A stretch of 64,000 bases of DNA. Origin: Aurantimonas sp. HBX-1. Its GTDB lineage: Bacteria > Pseudomonadota > Alphaproteobacteria > Rhizobiales > Rhizobiaceae. The stretch is from positions 2,121,501 to 2,185,500 of the forward strand of contig NZ_CP090066.1 in the NCBI RefSeq assembly GCF_021391535.1, given 5' to 3'. Below are positions 8,823 through 18,468 of the stretch, in pieces (the stretch's first letter is position 1; each line of letters opens with the position of its first letter). Position numbers and translations under genes: made by a program. The notes under the pieces are model-generated. The model was not told where the DNA came from and did not search any database. It was given only the letters and a program-made list of their open reading frames with translations.

Positions 8823-9122
8823 ATGAACACCGCCAACCTGCAGCTCGAGGGGCTCTACACGGCCGTGCAGTCGGTGCTGTGCGCTCTGAGGGAGAAGCAG
8901 ATCCTCACCGCCGACGAGATCGACCGGGCCCTCGCCGGGGCCGAGAGCGTCGCGGGCGCCGATCCGCGCCGTCCCACCGAACTTTCGGGATCGAACCGCG
9001 AGGCGGTGCTGTTCCCGATCCGCTACCTGCGCGTCGCCAACCGGCTTTGCGACGCCGGCCCGCTGCCGACCTTCAGCGAGGTCGCGACGCTGGTCGGACG
9101 CGAGAACAAGCCGGGCAGCTGA
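8823..9122 (+). CDS. Hypothetical protein, 99 aa
   Basis: Short soluble protein starting at the ATG at 8823 with GGAGG at 8808-8812. It contains MNTANLQLEGLYTAVQSVL, then a segment like a small regulatory helical domain (REKQILTADEIDRALAGAE), a variable middle and a C-terminal helix RYLRVANRL. Similar short proteins occur in Hyphomicrobiales without a known function. The segment DEIDRALAGAE recalls the helix found in nitrile-hydratase-like or helix-bundle proteins, but this is not enough for a call. Confidence 0.6.
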   Translation: MNTANLQLEGLYTAVQSVLCALREKQILTADEIDRALAGAESVAGADPRRPTELSGSNREAVLFPIRYLRVANRLCDAGPLPTFSEVATLVGRENKPGS

Positions 9123-9165
9123 ACCCGCCGTCGGCGGGCCCGACCGAGCCGGACACTTGCGCGGA

Positions 9166-10101
9166 TCACTCGTCGTCGGTGGGGTATTCGCAGCGATTGT
9201 GGATGTGCGTCGCCGCATAGGCGGCCTGGCCCATCCCGACGACGATCTGGTCGAGGCCGATGACGACGTCACCGATGGCATAGAGCCCCTTGACGCTGGT
9301 CTGGCAGTGCTCGTCGACCCAGAGCGCGTTGCGCTCGTCGTGCCGGGCCCCGAGGGCGAGCCCGAGCTCCGAGCGATAGCGCAGGCCGAGGGCGGAATAG
9401 AGGATATCGAACCGCAGCTCCTGCTGCGCGGTGCGCAGCGCGCCGATCGCGTCGCCCTTGTGGTCGAGGGCGACGATGGGATCCTCCACGATCGTCACCC
9501 CCTTCTCGCGCAGGTCCTCGGCCTGGTCCGGCTGCAGATCGAGCTCTTCCCCGAGCGTCAGCAGCGTGACGTCGTCGCTGTAGGTGCGGCGGATGAAGAT
9601 CGCCTCCCCCACCCCGTGATCGCCCCTGGCGATGACGGCGACGCGCTTGCCGATCGCCTCGTAGCCGTCGCAGATCGGGCAATAGCGCACCAGGCCGCGG
9701 CGCACGGCGTCGGGCACATCCGGCAGGTCCGGCTCGACGTCCACGGCACCGGTGGCCAAAACCACCCGACGGGCCGACACGTCGCGGACGGCGCCGTCGG
9801 GCGATTCGATGGTCGCGACGAAGCCGCCATCTGACTTGGCGATCGCCGTCACGCGCGCTGTCTCGGCGACGACGTCGTAGCGGGCCGCGTGCTCGCGTTC
9901 GCGCGCGAGGATCTGCTTGCCGGATATGCCGCTCGAAAAGAACGGGATGTTGTGGCTCTCGGGGATCCAGGCGGCGCGGCTCTCGCCACCGTCGACGAGC
10001 AGGACCGACCGGCGGAAGCGCTTGAGGTAGAGCGCCGCGGTCAGCCCGGCAGGGCCTCCCCCGACGATCAGGCAGTCGACGACGGCAGCAGGGTCGTTCA
10101 A
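9166..10101 (-). CDS. NAD(P)/FAD-dependent oxidoreductase, thioredoxin-reductase-like
   Basis: Flavoprotein of the class II pyridine nucleotide-disulfide oxidoreductase family, 311 aa if the TTG at 10101 is the start; no good ribosome site helps, so the start is uncertain. FAD-binding GGGPAG is near residues 14-19. CPICDG in the middle (nt 9667-9684) is the redox CxxC of thioredoxin-reductase-like proteins, though here with Pro-Ile in place of the usual Ala-Thr. The C-terminal FAD motif AIGDVVIGLDQIVVGMGQA is intact. The NADP-binding part reads VAVIARGDHGVGEA. The substrate may be a thioredoxin-like protein or a small disulfide. It is transcribed away from the efflux operon. Confidence 0.88.
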   Translation of the reverse strand: MNDPAAVVDCLIVGGGPAGLTAALYLKRFRRSVLLVDGGESRAAWIPESHNIPFFSSGISGKQILAREREHAARYDVVAETARVTAIAKSDGGFVATIESPDGAVRDVSARRVVLATGAVDVEPDLPDVPDAVRRGLVRYCPICDGYEAIGKRVAVIARGDHGVGEAIFIRRTYSDDVTLLTLGEELDLQPDQAEDLREKGVTIVEDPIVALDHKGDAIGALRTAQQELRFDILYSALGLRYRSELGLALGARHDERNALWVDEHCQTSVKGLYAIGDVVIGLDQIVVGMGQAAYAATHIHNRCEYPTDDE

Positions 10102-10384
10102 GGGGCACCCATGGAAGTTGCCCGCTCCCAGGCGGAACCGGCGGCCTCGCCGAGATAGCCCCGCGCCAGCCCGATGTCGATCCGGTGCCGGCGGCGAAGT
10201 CGGCAGGCGCGACCCATGCCGGCCTGCGGCGGGCCGCCGCGCCGATCGCGCCACGAATATTCCGCCGGGCGACGAAGTTTGACGCCGCGTTCACGTTTCG
10301 GCACTTGTGACAGTAACCGCGGGGTGGATACATTCGGCTTGGTGCGTTGCCGCAGTCATCCTTCCGGGTTCCGGGTGCCTCATC

Positions 10385-11563
10385 ATGAACGCTTGTCAGC
10401 GCGGCAGCACGGGCCGCTCGTTGCTTTCGGTCCTTGCCACTTCCCTGCTTCTATCGATCCTCGCACTCCCGGCCGCCGCTCAGGCGCCGGGCGCGCCGCC
10501 GCCACCGGTGACGGTGGCCAAGCCGATCGTGCGGGAGATCGTCGAGGACGACGAGTTCATCGGCCGCTTCGAGGCGGTCGATGCGGTGTCGATCCGCGCC
10601 CGTGTGGGCGGCTATCTCGACAAGGTGCATTTCCGCGACGGCGCCCTGGTGAAGGTCGGCGATCCGCTCTTCACCATCGACCAGCGCCCATTCCAGTTCG
10701 CCCTGGAGCAGGCGCAGTCGCAGCTGGCGGTGTCCGAGACCTCGCTCGACTTCGCCGAAAGCCAGTACCGGCGGGCCGAGGAACTGTCGAAATCCGGCAA
10801 TATTCCCGTCTCCACGGTCGACGACCGGCGGCGCGAATTCCTGGCGGCGCAGGCGAGCCACGAAGGCGCCAAGACCGCCGTCGCGGCCGCGCAGCTCGAC
10901 CTCGAATACACCGAGATCACCGCCCCGATCGCCGGGCGCATCGACCGGCGCCTGGTCTCCGTCGGCAATCTCGTCCAGGCCGACCAGACGATCCTGACCA
11001 GCATCGTCTCGCTGGATCCGATCGACTTCTATTTCGACATCGACGAGCGGGAATTCCTCGCCTACTCGCGCGACGCCGCCCAGCGGGGCGGCAATCTCCA
11101 GGAGGGCGCCGGCGGGCTACCCGTGACGGTGCATCTCCCCGACGGCGACCTCGATGCGATCTCGGGCGAGCTGAACTTCGCCGAGAACCGCATCGACCGG
11201 GAGACCGGCACGATGCGGGTGCGGGCCCGCTTCCCCAACCCCGACCTCAAGGTCTTGCCGGGCCTTTTCGGCCGGGTCAACGTGCCGGGCTCGCTGCCGC
11301 ACCAGGGCATCCTGGTGCCCGACGAGGCGATCGGCGCGGACCAGGACCGCCGCATCGTCTACGTGGTGGCGGAGGACAACACGGTATCCGCCAAGCCGGT
11401 GCGCACCGGCCCGCGCCTCTACGGCTACCGCGTCGTGCGCTCGGGCCTGACCGGCGACGAGACCATCGTCGTCAACGGGCTGATGCGCGTGCGGCCGAAC
11501 ATCACGGTCGATCCGCAGCCGGAAACGCTGCCGCCGGAACGCGTTGCCGAGGGCGAGGAATGA
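10385..11563 (+). CDS. RND efflux pump periplasmic adaptor (AcrA/MexA family)
   Basis: Membrane-fusion protein of a tripartite efflux pump, 392 aa from the ATG at 10385. It has a signal sequence (about residues 10-34, cleavage near PAAAQA), a beta-barrel/lipoyl half (RARVGGYLDKVHFRDGALVKVGDPLFTID), a helical hairpin (about 100-165), the second lipoyl half (LEYTEITAPIAGRIDRRLVSVGNLV), and the membrane-proximal domain to the end. Its stop overlaps the start of the transporter gene by four bases (ATGA). No outer-membrane channel gene and no local TetR-type repressor is present, so a channel must be supplied from elsewhere. Confidence 0.95.
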   Translation: MNACQRGSTGRSLLSVLATSLLLSILALPAAAQAPGAPPPPVTVAKPIVREIVEDDEFIGRFEAVDAVSIRARVGGYLDKVHFRDGALVKVGDPLFTIDQRPFQFALEQAQSQLAVSETSLDFAESQYRRAEELSKSGNIPVSTVDDRRREFLAAQASHEGAKTAVAAAQLDLEYTEITAPIAGRIDRRLVSVGNLVQADQTILTSIVSLDPIDFYFDIDEREFLAYSRDAAQRGGNLQEGAGGLPVTVHLPDGDLDAISGELNFAENRIDRETGTMRVRARFPNPDLKVLPGLFGRVNVPGSLPHQGILVPDEAIGADQDRRIVYVVAEDNTVSAKPVRTGPRLYGYRVVRSGLTGDETIVVNGLMRVRPNITVDPQPETLPPERVAEGEE

Positions 11564-14500
11564 GGTTCGCGCACTTCTTCGTCGACCGGCCGATCTTCGC
11601 CAGCGTCATCTCGCTGCTGCTGCTGATCATCGGCGGCATCTCCTACACGCAGCTTCCGGTGGCGCAGTATCCGGAGATCGCGCCGCCGACGGTGGTGGTG
11701 CGCGCACAATATACCGGCGCCGACGCCGAGACCGTCGCCAACACCGTGGCAACGCCCATCGAGCAGGAGATCAACGGCGTCGAGAACATGCTCTACATGT
11801 CCTCGTACTCGACGAGCGACGGGGCGATGAGCCTGACGATCACGTTCCGGCTTGGCACCGACCTGGACGAGGCGCAGGTGCTGGTCCAGAACCGCGTCGC
11901 GGTGGCGGAACCACGTCTGCCCGAAGAGGTCCGCCGGATCGGCGTGACGACCTTGAAGAGTTCGCCGGATCTGATGATGGTCGTCCACATGCTGTCCCCC
12001 AACGGCAGCTACGACCAGCTCTACACGTCGAACTATGCCCGTTCGCGCGTCCGCGATGCCCTGCTCCGGCTCGACGGCGTCGGCGACCTGATCATCTTCG
12101 GCGAGCGCGAGTACTCGCTGCGGATATGGCTCGATCCGGACAAGCTGTCGTCCTACGGCATGACCGCCGGCGACGTCGTCCAGTCGCTGCGCGACCAGAA
12201 CGTCCAGGTTTCCGGCGGCGCGATCGGAGCACCGCCGAACGACGGCGAGAACGCCTTCCAGTACACGGTGACGACGCAGGGCCGTTTCGAGGACGCGCGG
12301 GAATTTCGCTACGTGATCGTCAAGTCGACGTCGGACGGACGGCTGATCGAGCTGCAGGACGTCGCGCGGATCGAGCTCGGCGCGCGCGACTACGTCACCA
12401 ACAGCTATCTCAACGGCCAGCCGGCGGTGGCACTGGCGATCTTCCAGCGGCCGGGCACCAATGCCCTCGCCACCTCTGAAGAGGTCATTGCCACGATGGA
12501 GCGGCTGTCGGCGGACTTCCCGCCCGGGCTCGCCTACCAGATCGTCTACAATCCGACGGAATTCATCTCGGAGTCGATCAACGAGGTCTACAAGACGATT
12601 TTCGAGGCCATCATCCTGGTGGTCGTCGTCATCATCGTGTTCCTCCAGTCGTGGCGCACGGCGTTGATTCCGATCGTCGCGATCCCGGTGTCCCTCATCG
12701 GGACCTTCGCGCTGCTGCTCGCCTTCGGATTCTCGCTCAACATGCTGACGCTGTTCGGCCTCGTGCTGGCGATCGGCATCGTCGTCGACGACGCCATCGT
12801 CGTGGTCGAGAATGTCGAGCGCAATATTGCCGAGGGCATGACGCCGAAGCAGGCGGCGCACCAGACCATGGACGAGGTCGGCACCGCCGTCATCGCCATC
12901 TCGCTGGTGCTGATCGCGGTGTTCGTCCCGACGGCTTTCATCCCCGGCATATCGGGGCAATTCTACCTGCAGTTCGCGGTGACGATCGCGGTGGCGACGG
13001 CGATCTCGGCCTTGAACTCGCTCACCCTCTCGCCGGCGCTGGCCGGGATCCTGCTGAAGTCGCACGACCACCAGCCACCGCGATCCCGTATTGCGCGGTT
13101 CGGCAGCAGCCTTGCCAATGGCTTCAACCGGGGGTTCGACCGCATGGCGAACGGCTATGCCAGGGCGGTGCGCTTCCTGGTCGGCACCCGGGTCGCGCTC
13201 GCCGCCATGCTGCTGATCTTCGCGGGCCTGCTCTACGCCACCTACCACATGGCGACGACGGTACCGCGCGGCTTCATCCCGACGCTCGATCAGGGTTACG
13301 CCATCACCGTCATCCAGTTGCCGGAGGGTGCCTCGCTTGCCCGTACGGACGCCGTGGTGCGCCGTGCCTCCGAGATCATCGAAGCGACACCTGGGGTTGC
13401 CAACGCCGTCGCCTTCTCCGGCTTCTCCGGCGCAACGTTCACCAATGCGTCCAACGCCGGCGTGATCTTCGCCGCCTTCGACAGTTTCGAGCAGCGCGGA
13501 GAGGAAGGCCTGGGAGCGGACGCCGTCATCGGCTCGCTGTTCGGACGTCTCCAGGAGATCCAGGAGGCCTTCATCATCGCCATCCCGCCCCCGTCGATCC
13601 GCGGCGTCGGCAATGGTGGCGGCTTCAGGATGCAGGTCGAGGAACTCAACAGTTCCGACGTGCGGGCGATCACCGGGCTCGCGCAGGAAATCGTCGGAGC
13701 GGCCAACCAGACGCCGGGGCTGGCCGGCGTCTTCACGACGTTCTCCGCCTCCAGCCCGCAGCTCTATCTGGAGATCGACCGCGACAAGGCCCGCATGCTG
13801 GACGTGCCGATCCCCAACATCTTCGAGACGCTGTCGATCAACCTCGGCGCGTCATACGTCAACGACTTCAATGCGTTCGGCCGGGTCTATCAAGTGCGGG
13901 CGCAGGCCGACGAGCGCTTCCGCGTCGAGCGGGAGGACATCCTGCGCCTGAAGGTTCGCTCGGCCTCCGGCGCGCTGGTGCCGCTCGGCACGCTGGTCGA
14001 GATCCGCGACGTCACCGGCCCGGCGCTGGTGCAGCGCTACAACATGTACGTATCGATCCCGATCCAGGGCAATCCGGCCCCCGGCGTCTCGACCGGCCAG
14101 GCGCTCGACAGCATGGAGACCGTCGCCCGCAACATCCTGCCGCAGGGCACCACCTTCGAGTGGACCGAACTCGCCTATCAGGAGCGCCAGACCGGCAACA
14201 CGGCGATCTTCATCTTCGGCCTGTCGGTGCTGTTCGTCTTCCTCGCCCTGTCGGCGCAATACGAGAGCTGGACGCTGCCGCTGGCGATCATCCTGATCGT
14301 GCCGCTCGCGGTCCTCGCCGGGCTGCTCGGCGTCGCCTATCGCGGCTTCGACAACAACATCCTCACCCAGATCGGCCTGATCGTGCTGATCGGCCTGGCC
14401 GCCAAGAACGCCATCCTGATCGTCGAGTTCGCGCGGCAGGCGGAGGAAGCCGGCGCCAACGCCGTCGACGCCGTGGTCGAAGCCTGCCGGCTGCGGCTGC

Positions 14501-14745
14501 GGCCGATCCTGATGACCGCCTTCGCCTTCATCCTCGGCGTGGTGCCGCTGGTCATCGCCACCGGCCCGGGCGCGGAGATGCGCCAGTCGCTCGGCACCGC
14601 CGTCTTCTCCGGCATGCTCGGCGTCACCTTCTTCGGCCTGTTCCTCACCCCGGTGTTCTTCGTGGTGCTGCGGGGGCTGTTCGGCAGCCGACGCCGCGAG
14701 GCGCCGCCGGAGCGGTCCGATCTGGAGGCGAGCCCGGCGGAATGA
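11560..14745 (+). CDS. RND multidrug efflux transporter, HAE1 (AcrB) family
   Basis: Proton-driven inner-membrane pump subunit, 1061 aa. The start at 11560 overlaps the adaptor stop by four bases; an in-frame extension upstream is an artefact of the other frame. The N-terminus MRFAHFFVDRPIFASVISLL is typical. Family features seen: the PVAQYPEIAPPTVVV porter segment, the membrane proton-relay Asp pair (D410-D411 in GIVVDDAIVVVEN), GTFALLLAFGFSLNMLTLFG, and the late AAKNAILIVEFA and FGLFLTPVFFV helices. Full length for the HAE1 group. Substrates cannot be predicted. Confidence 0.96.
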   Translation: MRFAHFFVDRPIFASVISLLLLIIGGISYTQLPVAQYPEIAPPTVVVRAQYTGADAETVANTVATPIEQEINGVENMLYMSSYSTSDGAMSLTITFRLGTDLDEAQVLVQNRVAVAEPRLPEEVRRIGVTTLKSSPDLMMVVHMLSPNGSYDQLYTSNYARSRVRDALLRLDGVGDLIIFGEREYSLRIWLDPDKLSSYGMTAGDVVQSLRDQNVQVSGGAIGAPPNDGENAFQYTVTTQGRFEDAREFRYVIVKSTSDGRLIELQDVARIELGARDYVTNSYLNGQPAVALAIFQRPGTNALATSEEVIATMERLSADFPPGLAYQIVYNPTEFISESINEVYKTIFEAIILVVVVIIVFLQSWRTALIPIVAIPVSLIGTFALLLAFGFSLNMLTLFGLVLAIGIVVDDAIVVVENVERNIAEGMTPKQAAHQTMDEVGTAVIAISLVLIAVFVPTAFIPGISGQFYLQFAVTIAVATAISALNSLTLSPALAGILLKSHDHQPPRSRIARFGSSLANGFNRGFDRMANGYARAVRFLVGTRVALAAMLLIFAGLLYATYHMATTVPRGFIPTLDQGYAITVIQLPEGASLARTDAVVRRASEIIEATPGVANAVAFSGFSGATFTNASNAGVIFAAFDSFEQRGEEGLGADAVIGSLFGRLQEIQEAFIIAIPPPSIRGVGNGGGFRMQVEELNSSDVRAITGLAQEIVGAANQTPGLAGVFTTFSASSPQLYLEIDRDKARMLDVPIPNIFETLSINLGASYVNDFNAFGRVYQVRAQADERFRVEREDILRLKVRSASGALVPLGTLVEIRDVTGPALVQRYNMYVSIPIQGNPAPGVSTGQALDSMETVARNILPQGTTFEWTELAYQERQTGNTAIFIFGLSVLFVFLALSAQYESWTLPLAIILIVPLAVLAGLLGVAYRGFDNNILTQIGLIVLIGLAAKNAILIVEFARQAEEAGANAVDAVVEACRLRLRPILMTAFAFILGVVPLVIATGPGAEMRQSLGTAVFSGMLGVTFFGLFLTPVFFVVLRGLFGSRRREAPPERSDLEASPAE

Positions 14746-14754
14746 GGTGAGGCG

Positions 14755-15978
14755 TCAGAGCGCGACGAAGCCGGCGAGGCCGGCCGCCACGACCACCGCC
14801 CATGCCGGCACCCGCCAGGCGGCCAGCAGGACGAAGGCGACGGCGGCGATCGCCATGGTGCCCGGCGAGGTGATGCCTTCGGTGAAGACCGGGTCGTAGA
14901 GCGCCGCGGCCAGGAGCCCCACCACGGCAGCGTTGACCCCCGCGAGCGCGCGCTGCGACAGCGGCGCGCTGCGCAGCCCCTCCCAGAACCGCAGGGCGCC
15001 GACGATCAGCAGCGCCGACGGCAGGAAGATCGCGACCAGCGCGATCGCCGCGCCCGCGATGCCCGTCGGCGGCGCATTCATCACCGCGCCGAGATAGGCG
15101 GCGAAGGAGAACAGCGGGCCCGGCACCGCCTGCGCCGCGCCATAGCCCGCCAGGAACGCCTCGCGCGAGACGAGGCCCGGGTCGACGACTTCCGCCTGCA
15201 GCAGCGGCAGGACCACGTGGCCGCCGCCGAACACCAGTGCGCCGGCGCGGTAGAAGCCGTCGAACAGCGTCACGGCGCCATTGCCGGTCCCCGCCGCAAG
15301 GATCGGCAGGACGAGCAGCAGCGCGGCAAACAGCGCCAGCGCGCCGAGGGCCGCCGTCCGGCTGACGGGAACCGCCAGCCCGCCGAAATCGCCCGTCCCC
15401 GGCGCGATGCCGCGCAGCGAGGCGAGCCCGAGCACGGCGCCGATGGCGATGACCAGCACCTGGCCCCAGGCCGTCGGGATCAGCAGCGCGAGCACCATGC
15501 CGGCGACGGCGATGGCCGCGCGCTCGCGATCCGGCGTCAGGCTCCGGGCCATGCCGAGCACGGCATGCGCGACGACGGCCACGGCCGCCGCCTTCAGCCC
15601 GTCGATCCAGCCCGAGCCGCCGTCCGCGCCGAGCGCCGCTGCGCCGTAGGCGAAGGCGACGAGCAGGATCGCCGATGGCAGGGTGAAAGCCGTCCAGGCC
15701 GCCAGCAGGCCGAGATAGCCGGCCCGCTGCAGCCCGATCGCCATGCCCACCTGGCTCGAGGCCGGGCCCGGCAGGAACTGGCACAGCGCCACCAGATCGG
15801 CATAGGCCCGGTCGCCGATCCACTGCCGGCGGCTGACGAAGGCCTCGCGGAAATAACCGATATGAGCCACCGGTCCGCCGAAGGATGTCAGGCCGAGCAG
15901 CAGGAAGACCCGGAAGACTTCGAGCGGCGAGCCCGGGTGGACCTGTCCGGTGGCGGCAGCGTGTTCGCTGGCCGCCAT
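14755..15978 (-). CDS. chrA: Chromate transporter, long-chain CHR family
   Basis: Inner-membrane chromate efflux protein of the two-domain type, 407 aa. Each half starts with the family motif: SFGGPVAHIGYFR near residues 32-44 and VFGGGHVVLPLL near 240-252, both followed by a PGP motif (LPGPASSQVGM, VPGPLFSFAAYLG). About ten hydrophobic helices. It converges on the efflux operon with 9 bases between the stops. Neighbouring genes do not include a chrB regulator, so it may be constitutive or under remote control. Some CHR proteins act on other oxyanions. Confidence 0.94.
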   Translation of the reverse strand: MAASEHAAATGQVHPGSPLEVFRVFLLLGLTSFGGPVAHIGYFREAFVSRRQWIGDRAYADLVALCQFLPGPASSQVGMAIGLQRAGYLGLLAAWTAFTLPSAILLVAFAYGAAALGADGGSGWIDGLKAAAVAVVAHAVLGMARSLTPDRERAAIAVAGMVLALLIPTAWGQVLVIAIGAVLGLASLRGIAPGTGDFGGLAVPVSRTAALGALALFAALLLVLPILAAGTGNGAVTLFDGFYRAGALVFGGGHVVLPLLQAEVVDPGLVSREAFLAGYGAAQAVPGPLFSFAAYLGAVMNAPPTGIAGAAIALVAIFLPSALLIVGALRFWEGLRSAPLSQRALAGVNAAVVGLLAAALYDPVFTEGITSPGTMAIAAVAFVLLAAWRVPAWAVVVAAGLAGFVAL

Positions 15979-16166
15979 TATCGCTGCGCTCTCGTCGGCT
16001 TCCGCAGATACCCATTCATCGGTTCACCCCTCACCATGCGTGCGCTTCGTCGCGACGGCACGAAAGCCGAGCAGTCCCGCTTGCGCAAGGGCGGGGAGAG
16101 GTTGCTCGTAAGCGCTGCGCGAAGACGGCAGCATGACAATCTCCGCAACTATCGTTGGGCCGGCCT

Positions 16167-16592
16167 ATGAAGCTTACCCTTGTCCCCCTCGCCGCCCTTC
16201 TCGCCATGACGGCGTCCGCCGAAGCCCGGTCGCGGGCGGCCGAGTATCTGGTGGCCGAGCAGATCGCGGAAGCGTGCGATGGCGGCCGCGGCACGATCGA
16301 GCCAAGCGGGGTCATCGAGCGCGACCTCACCGGCGACGGGGCGGCAGACCTGATCATCGCGCACGAGGCGATCACCTGCGCCGGCGGTGGCGTTTCGGGG
16401 CGCAGCCTGTTCTGCGGGATGCAGGTCTGTTCGGTGCATTTCTATGTCCGGCGCGGGACGCTGCTCCAGCCCGTCCTGGAAATGCTTGGCGGTGGCGTCA
16501 CCGCCGGTCCGGGCGACGTCCCCGACATCTCGATGTACGCCCATGGCGGCACCCAAGGCTCCGTCCGCTGGAATGGCCGGACCTTCGACTAG
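16167..16592 (+). CDS. Hypothetical exported protein, 141 aa
   Basis: Small secreted or periplasmic protein with a clear signal peptide (MKLTLVPLAALLAMTASAEA). The mature part has a calcium-like loop ERDLTGDGAADLIIAHEAITC resembling an FG-GAP/EF-hand-like D-x-D-G-D segment, two to three cysteines (CAGGG, FCGMQVCS), and ends in GSVRWNGRTFD. Start placed at the ATG at 16167; a TTG at 16155 is in frame but less likely. Proteins of this shape are widespread in Hyphomicrobiales and uncharacterised. Confidence 0.7.
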   Translation: MKLTLVPLAALLAMTASAEARSRAAEYLVAEQIAEACDGGRGTIEPSGVIERDLTGDGAADLIIAHEAITCAGGGVSGRSLFCGMQVCSVHFYVRRGTLLQPVLEMLGGGVTAGPGDVPDISMYAHGGTQGSVRWNGRTFD

Positions 16593-16768
16593 TGCCGACG
16601 GCGTCATCCGGACAATGAACCTGGCTTCTCGCCGCTGACAGTCGGCAGTGCGACTTGCCACGGGCCGGCGACTCAAGGACCGTACCGCGGCAAGTTCGCC
16701 CTGGTCGTCAGCGGCCGCCGCCCGCCGCGACCCCAGCCAGTCATCCGTATCCGCAGAGGCCGACCCGC

Positions 16769-17815
16769 ATGCGCCTGTTCTTCTCCCCCGAGCAGCTTGC
16801 TCATCGGCCCACCCAATACGGCGTCCATGGCCGGCTCATCCGGCCGCTTGAGAACCCCGAGCGCGGAGAGACGCTGATCGCCTCGCTCGGCCGGCTCGGG
16901 ATCGAGCCGGAGCGGCCGGCGCCGATCGATCGGGCTGCGATCCTGGCGGTCCATGCGGACCACTATGTCGAATTCCTCGAGTCGGCCTTCGCGCGGTTCC
17001 AGGCGCTGCCCAATGCCGGGCCGGAGGTCCTGCCGAACGTTCATCCGTATTTTTCGGGCGCGACGCAGCTGGGCGCCCGGCCGCGCCCCCGGACGACCGG
17101 CATACTCGGCCAGGCCGGCTGGTATATCGGCGATCTCTCCTGCGCGATGACGGAAGGCACGTTCGGCGCGGCGCTCGCCTCGGCGGCCACCGCGGCGGCG
17201 GCGGCGCAGGCGGTGCTGGACGGCGCGCCGGCCGCCTACGCGCTTTCCCGGCCGCCCGGCCACCACGCCTATCCGGATCGTGCCAACGGCTTCTGCTTCT
17301 TCAACAATGCCGCCATCGCCGCGCAGCTGCTGCGCGGGCGCTACAAGCGCGTCGCCATCATCGACTTCGACACGCATCACGGCGACGGCTCGCAGGCGAT
17401 CTTCTATGACCGGGACGACGTCTTCGTCGGGTCGACCCACACCGACCCGTCCTCGTACTACCCGCATTTCTTCGGCTATGCCGAGGAACGGGGCGTGGAC
17501 GCAGGCGAAGGTTTCAACCTCAACCTGCCGCTGGCGCCGGGCACCGGCGATGCCGCCTTCGTCGCGGCGGTCGGCACGCTGGCGGACGCCGTCAGCCGAT
17601 TCGGCGCAGAGGCGCTGGTGATCTCGGCCGGCTGGGACGCGCATCGCGACGACCCGCTGTCGAAGCTCGCCGTCACCACCGCCGCCTACCCGTCGCTCGG
17701 CCGCCTGCTCCGTGGCGTGAACCTGCCGACGGTGGTCGTCCAGGAGGGCGGCTACTCGCTCGCGGCGGTGGCCGAAGCCGCGCCGGCCTTCGTCGCGGCG
17801 TTCCAGGAAGGCTGA
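16769..17815 (+). CDS. Histone deacetylase family protein (possibly acetylpolyamine amidohydrolase)
   Basis: Zinc-dependent amidohydrolase of the arginase/deacetylase fold, 348 aa from the ATG at 16769. Catalytic features: the His pair in RPPGHHA (H165-H166), zinc ligands in DFDTHHGDG (D201, H203), the third ligand in GWDAHRDDP (D290), and a late GGYSL glycine loop with Tyr. The length near 345 and the RPPGHHAYPDRANGFCFFNN signature match bacterial acetylpolyamine amidohydrolase-like proteins, which remove acetyl groups from acetylated polyamines or related amides. Protein deacetylation cannot be excluded. Confidence 0.9.
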   Translation: MRLFFSPEQLAHRPTQYGVHGRLIRPLENPERGETLIASLGRLGIEPERPAPIDRAAILAVHADHYVEFLESAFARFQALPNAGPEVLPNVHPYFSGATQLGARPRPRTTGILGQAGWYIGDLSCAMTEGTFGAALASAATAAAAAQAVLDGAPAAYALSRPPGHHAYPDRANGFCFFNNAAIAAQLLRGRYKRVAIIDFDTHHGDGSQAIFYDRDDVFVGSTHTDPSSYYPHFFGYAEERGVDAGEGFNLNLPLAPGTGDAAFVAAVGTLADAVSRFGAEALVISAGWDAHRDDPLSKLAVTTAAYPSLGRLLRGVNLPTVVVQEGGYSLAAVAEAAPAFVAAFQEG

Positions 17816-17892
17816 AGAGGCGGGCAATCAGCTGAGCTGGCCTTGGCCTGCCGTGTGGCGGGGAGAAGCCGGTCGCCCCTCCCCGATCACCG

Positions 17893-18300
17893 TCAGCCCT
17901 GGTCGGGCTCGAAATTCATCGCCACGCCGTTGATGCAGTAGCGCAAGCCCGTCGGCGGCGGCCCGTCCGGGAAGACGTGGCCGAGATGGCTGCCGCAGTT
18001 GCTGCAGTGGCACTCGGTGCGGACCATGCCGTGGCTGCGGTCCTCGGTTGTCTCGACGGCGCCTTCCACCGGCGTGTCGAAGCTCGGCCAGCCCGTGCCG
18101 CTCTCGAATTTCCGCCCCGCCACGAAGAGCGGCTGGCCGCAGCCGGCGCAGGTGAACATGCCCGGGCGCTTCTCGTGCAGCAGCGCGCAGCTGCCCGGGC
18201 GTTCGGTGCCGTGGCCGCGCATGACCGCGTACTGCTCGGGCGTCAGCACGGCGCGCCACTCGGCATCGGTGCGGGTGAAGGGATAGGTCTTGGCGTCCAT
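17893..18300 (-). CDS. msrB: Peptide-methionine (R)-S-oxide reductase
   Basis: Repairs methionine-R-sulfoxide in proteins with thioredoxin as reductant. The product is 135 aa from the ATG at 18300, chosen because AGGAG precedes it at normal spacing. Zinc is bound by C51, C54, C99 and C102 (CAGC and CSNC); the catalytic Cys is C122 in RYCINGVAMNF. The SGTGWPSF substrate-binding motif is intact. There is no signal peptide, so it is cytoplasmic. Confidence 0.96.
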   Translation of the reverse strand: MDAKTYPFTRTDAEWRAVLTPEQYAVMRGHGTERPGSCALLHEKRPGMFTCAGCGQPLFVAGRKFESGTGWPSFDTPVEGAVETTEDRSHGMVRTECHCSNCGSHLGHVFPDGPPPTGLRYCINGVAMNFEPDQG

Positions 18301-18468
18301 GCTGGGCTCCTGGCTGTATCCCGCGCCTCGCGGCACGGGGAATTTGAAGGTCCGCTCGGCGGCGCGGGCGAGGCCTGATGGCTCGTCGGTCCGCCCGAGG
18401 GCCGTCTGGCGCTCATATAGGCAGGCATCCCGCGCGGCACGAGACCGGCCCTGCGGACGGCGGCGAAC

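Noticed and set aside
10174..11559. In-frame N-terminal extension of the RND transporter
   Set aside because: It overlaps the adaptor gene in another frame; the ATG at 11560 gives the standard N-terminus.
11425..13248. 607-codon open frame on the minus strand opposite the efflux pump
   Set aside because: Arg/Asp/His-rich composition typical of antisense frames in GC-rich genes, no ribosome site, and the plus strand carries a clear RND transporter.
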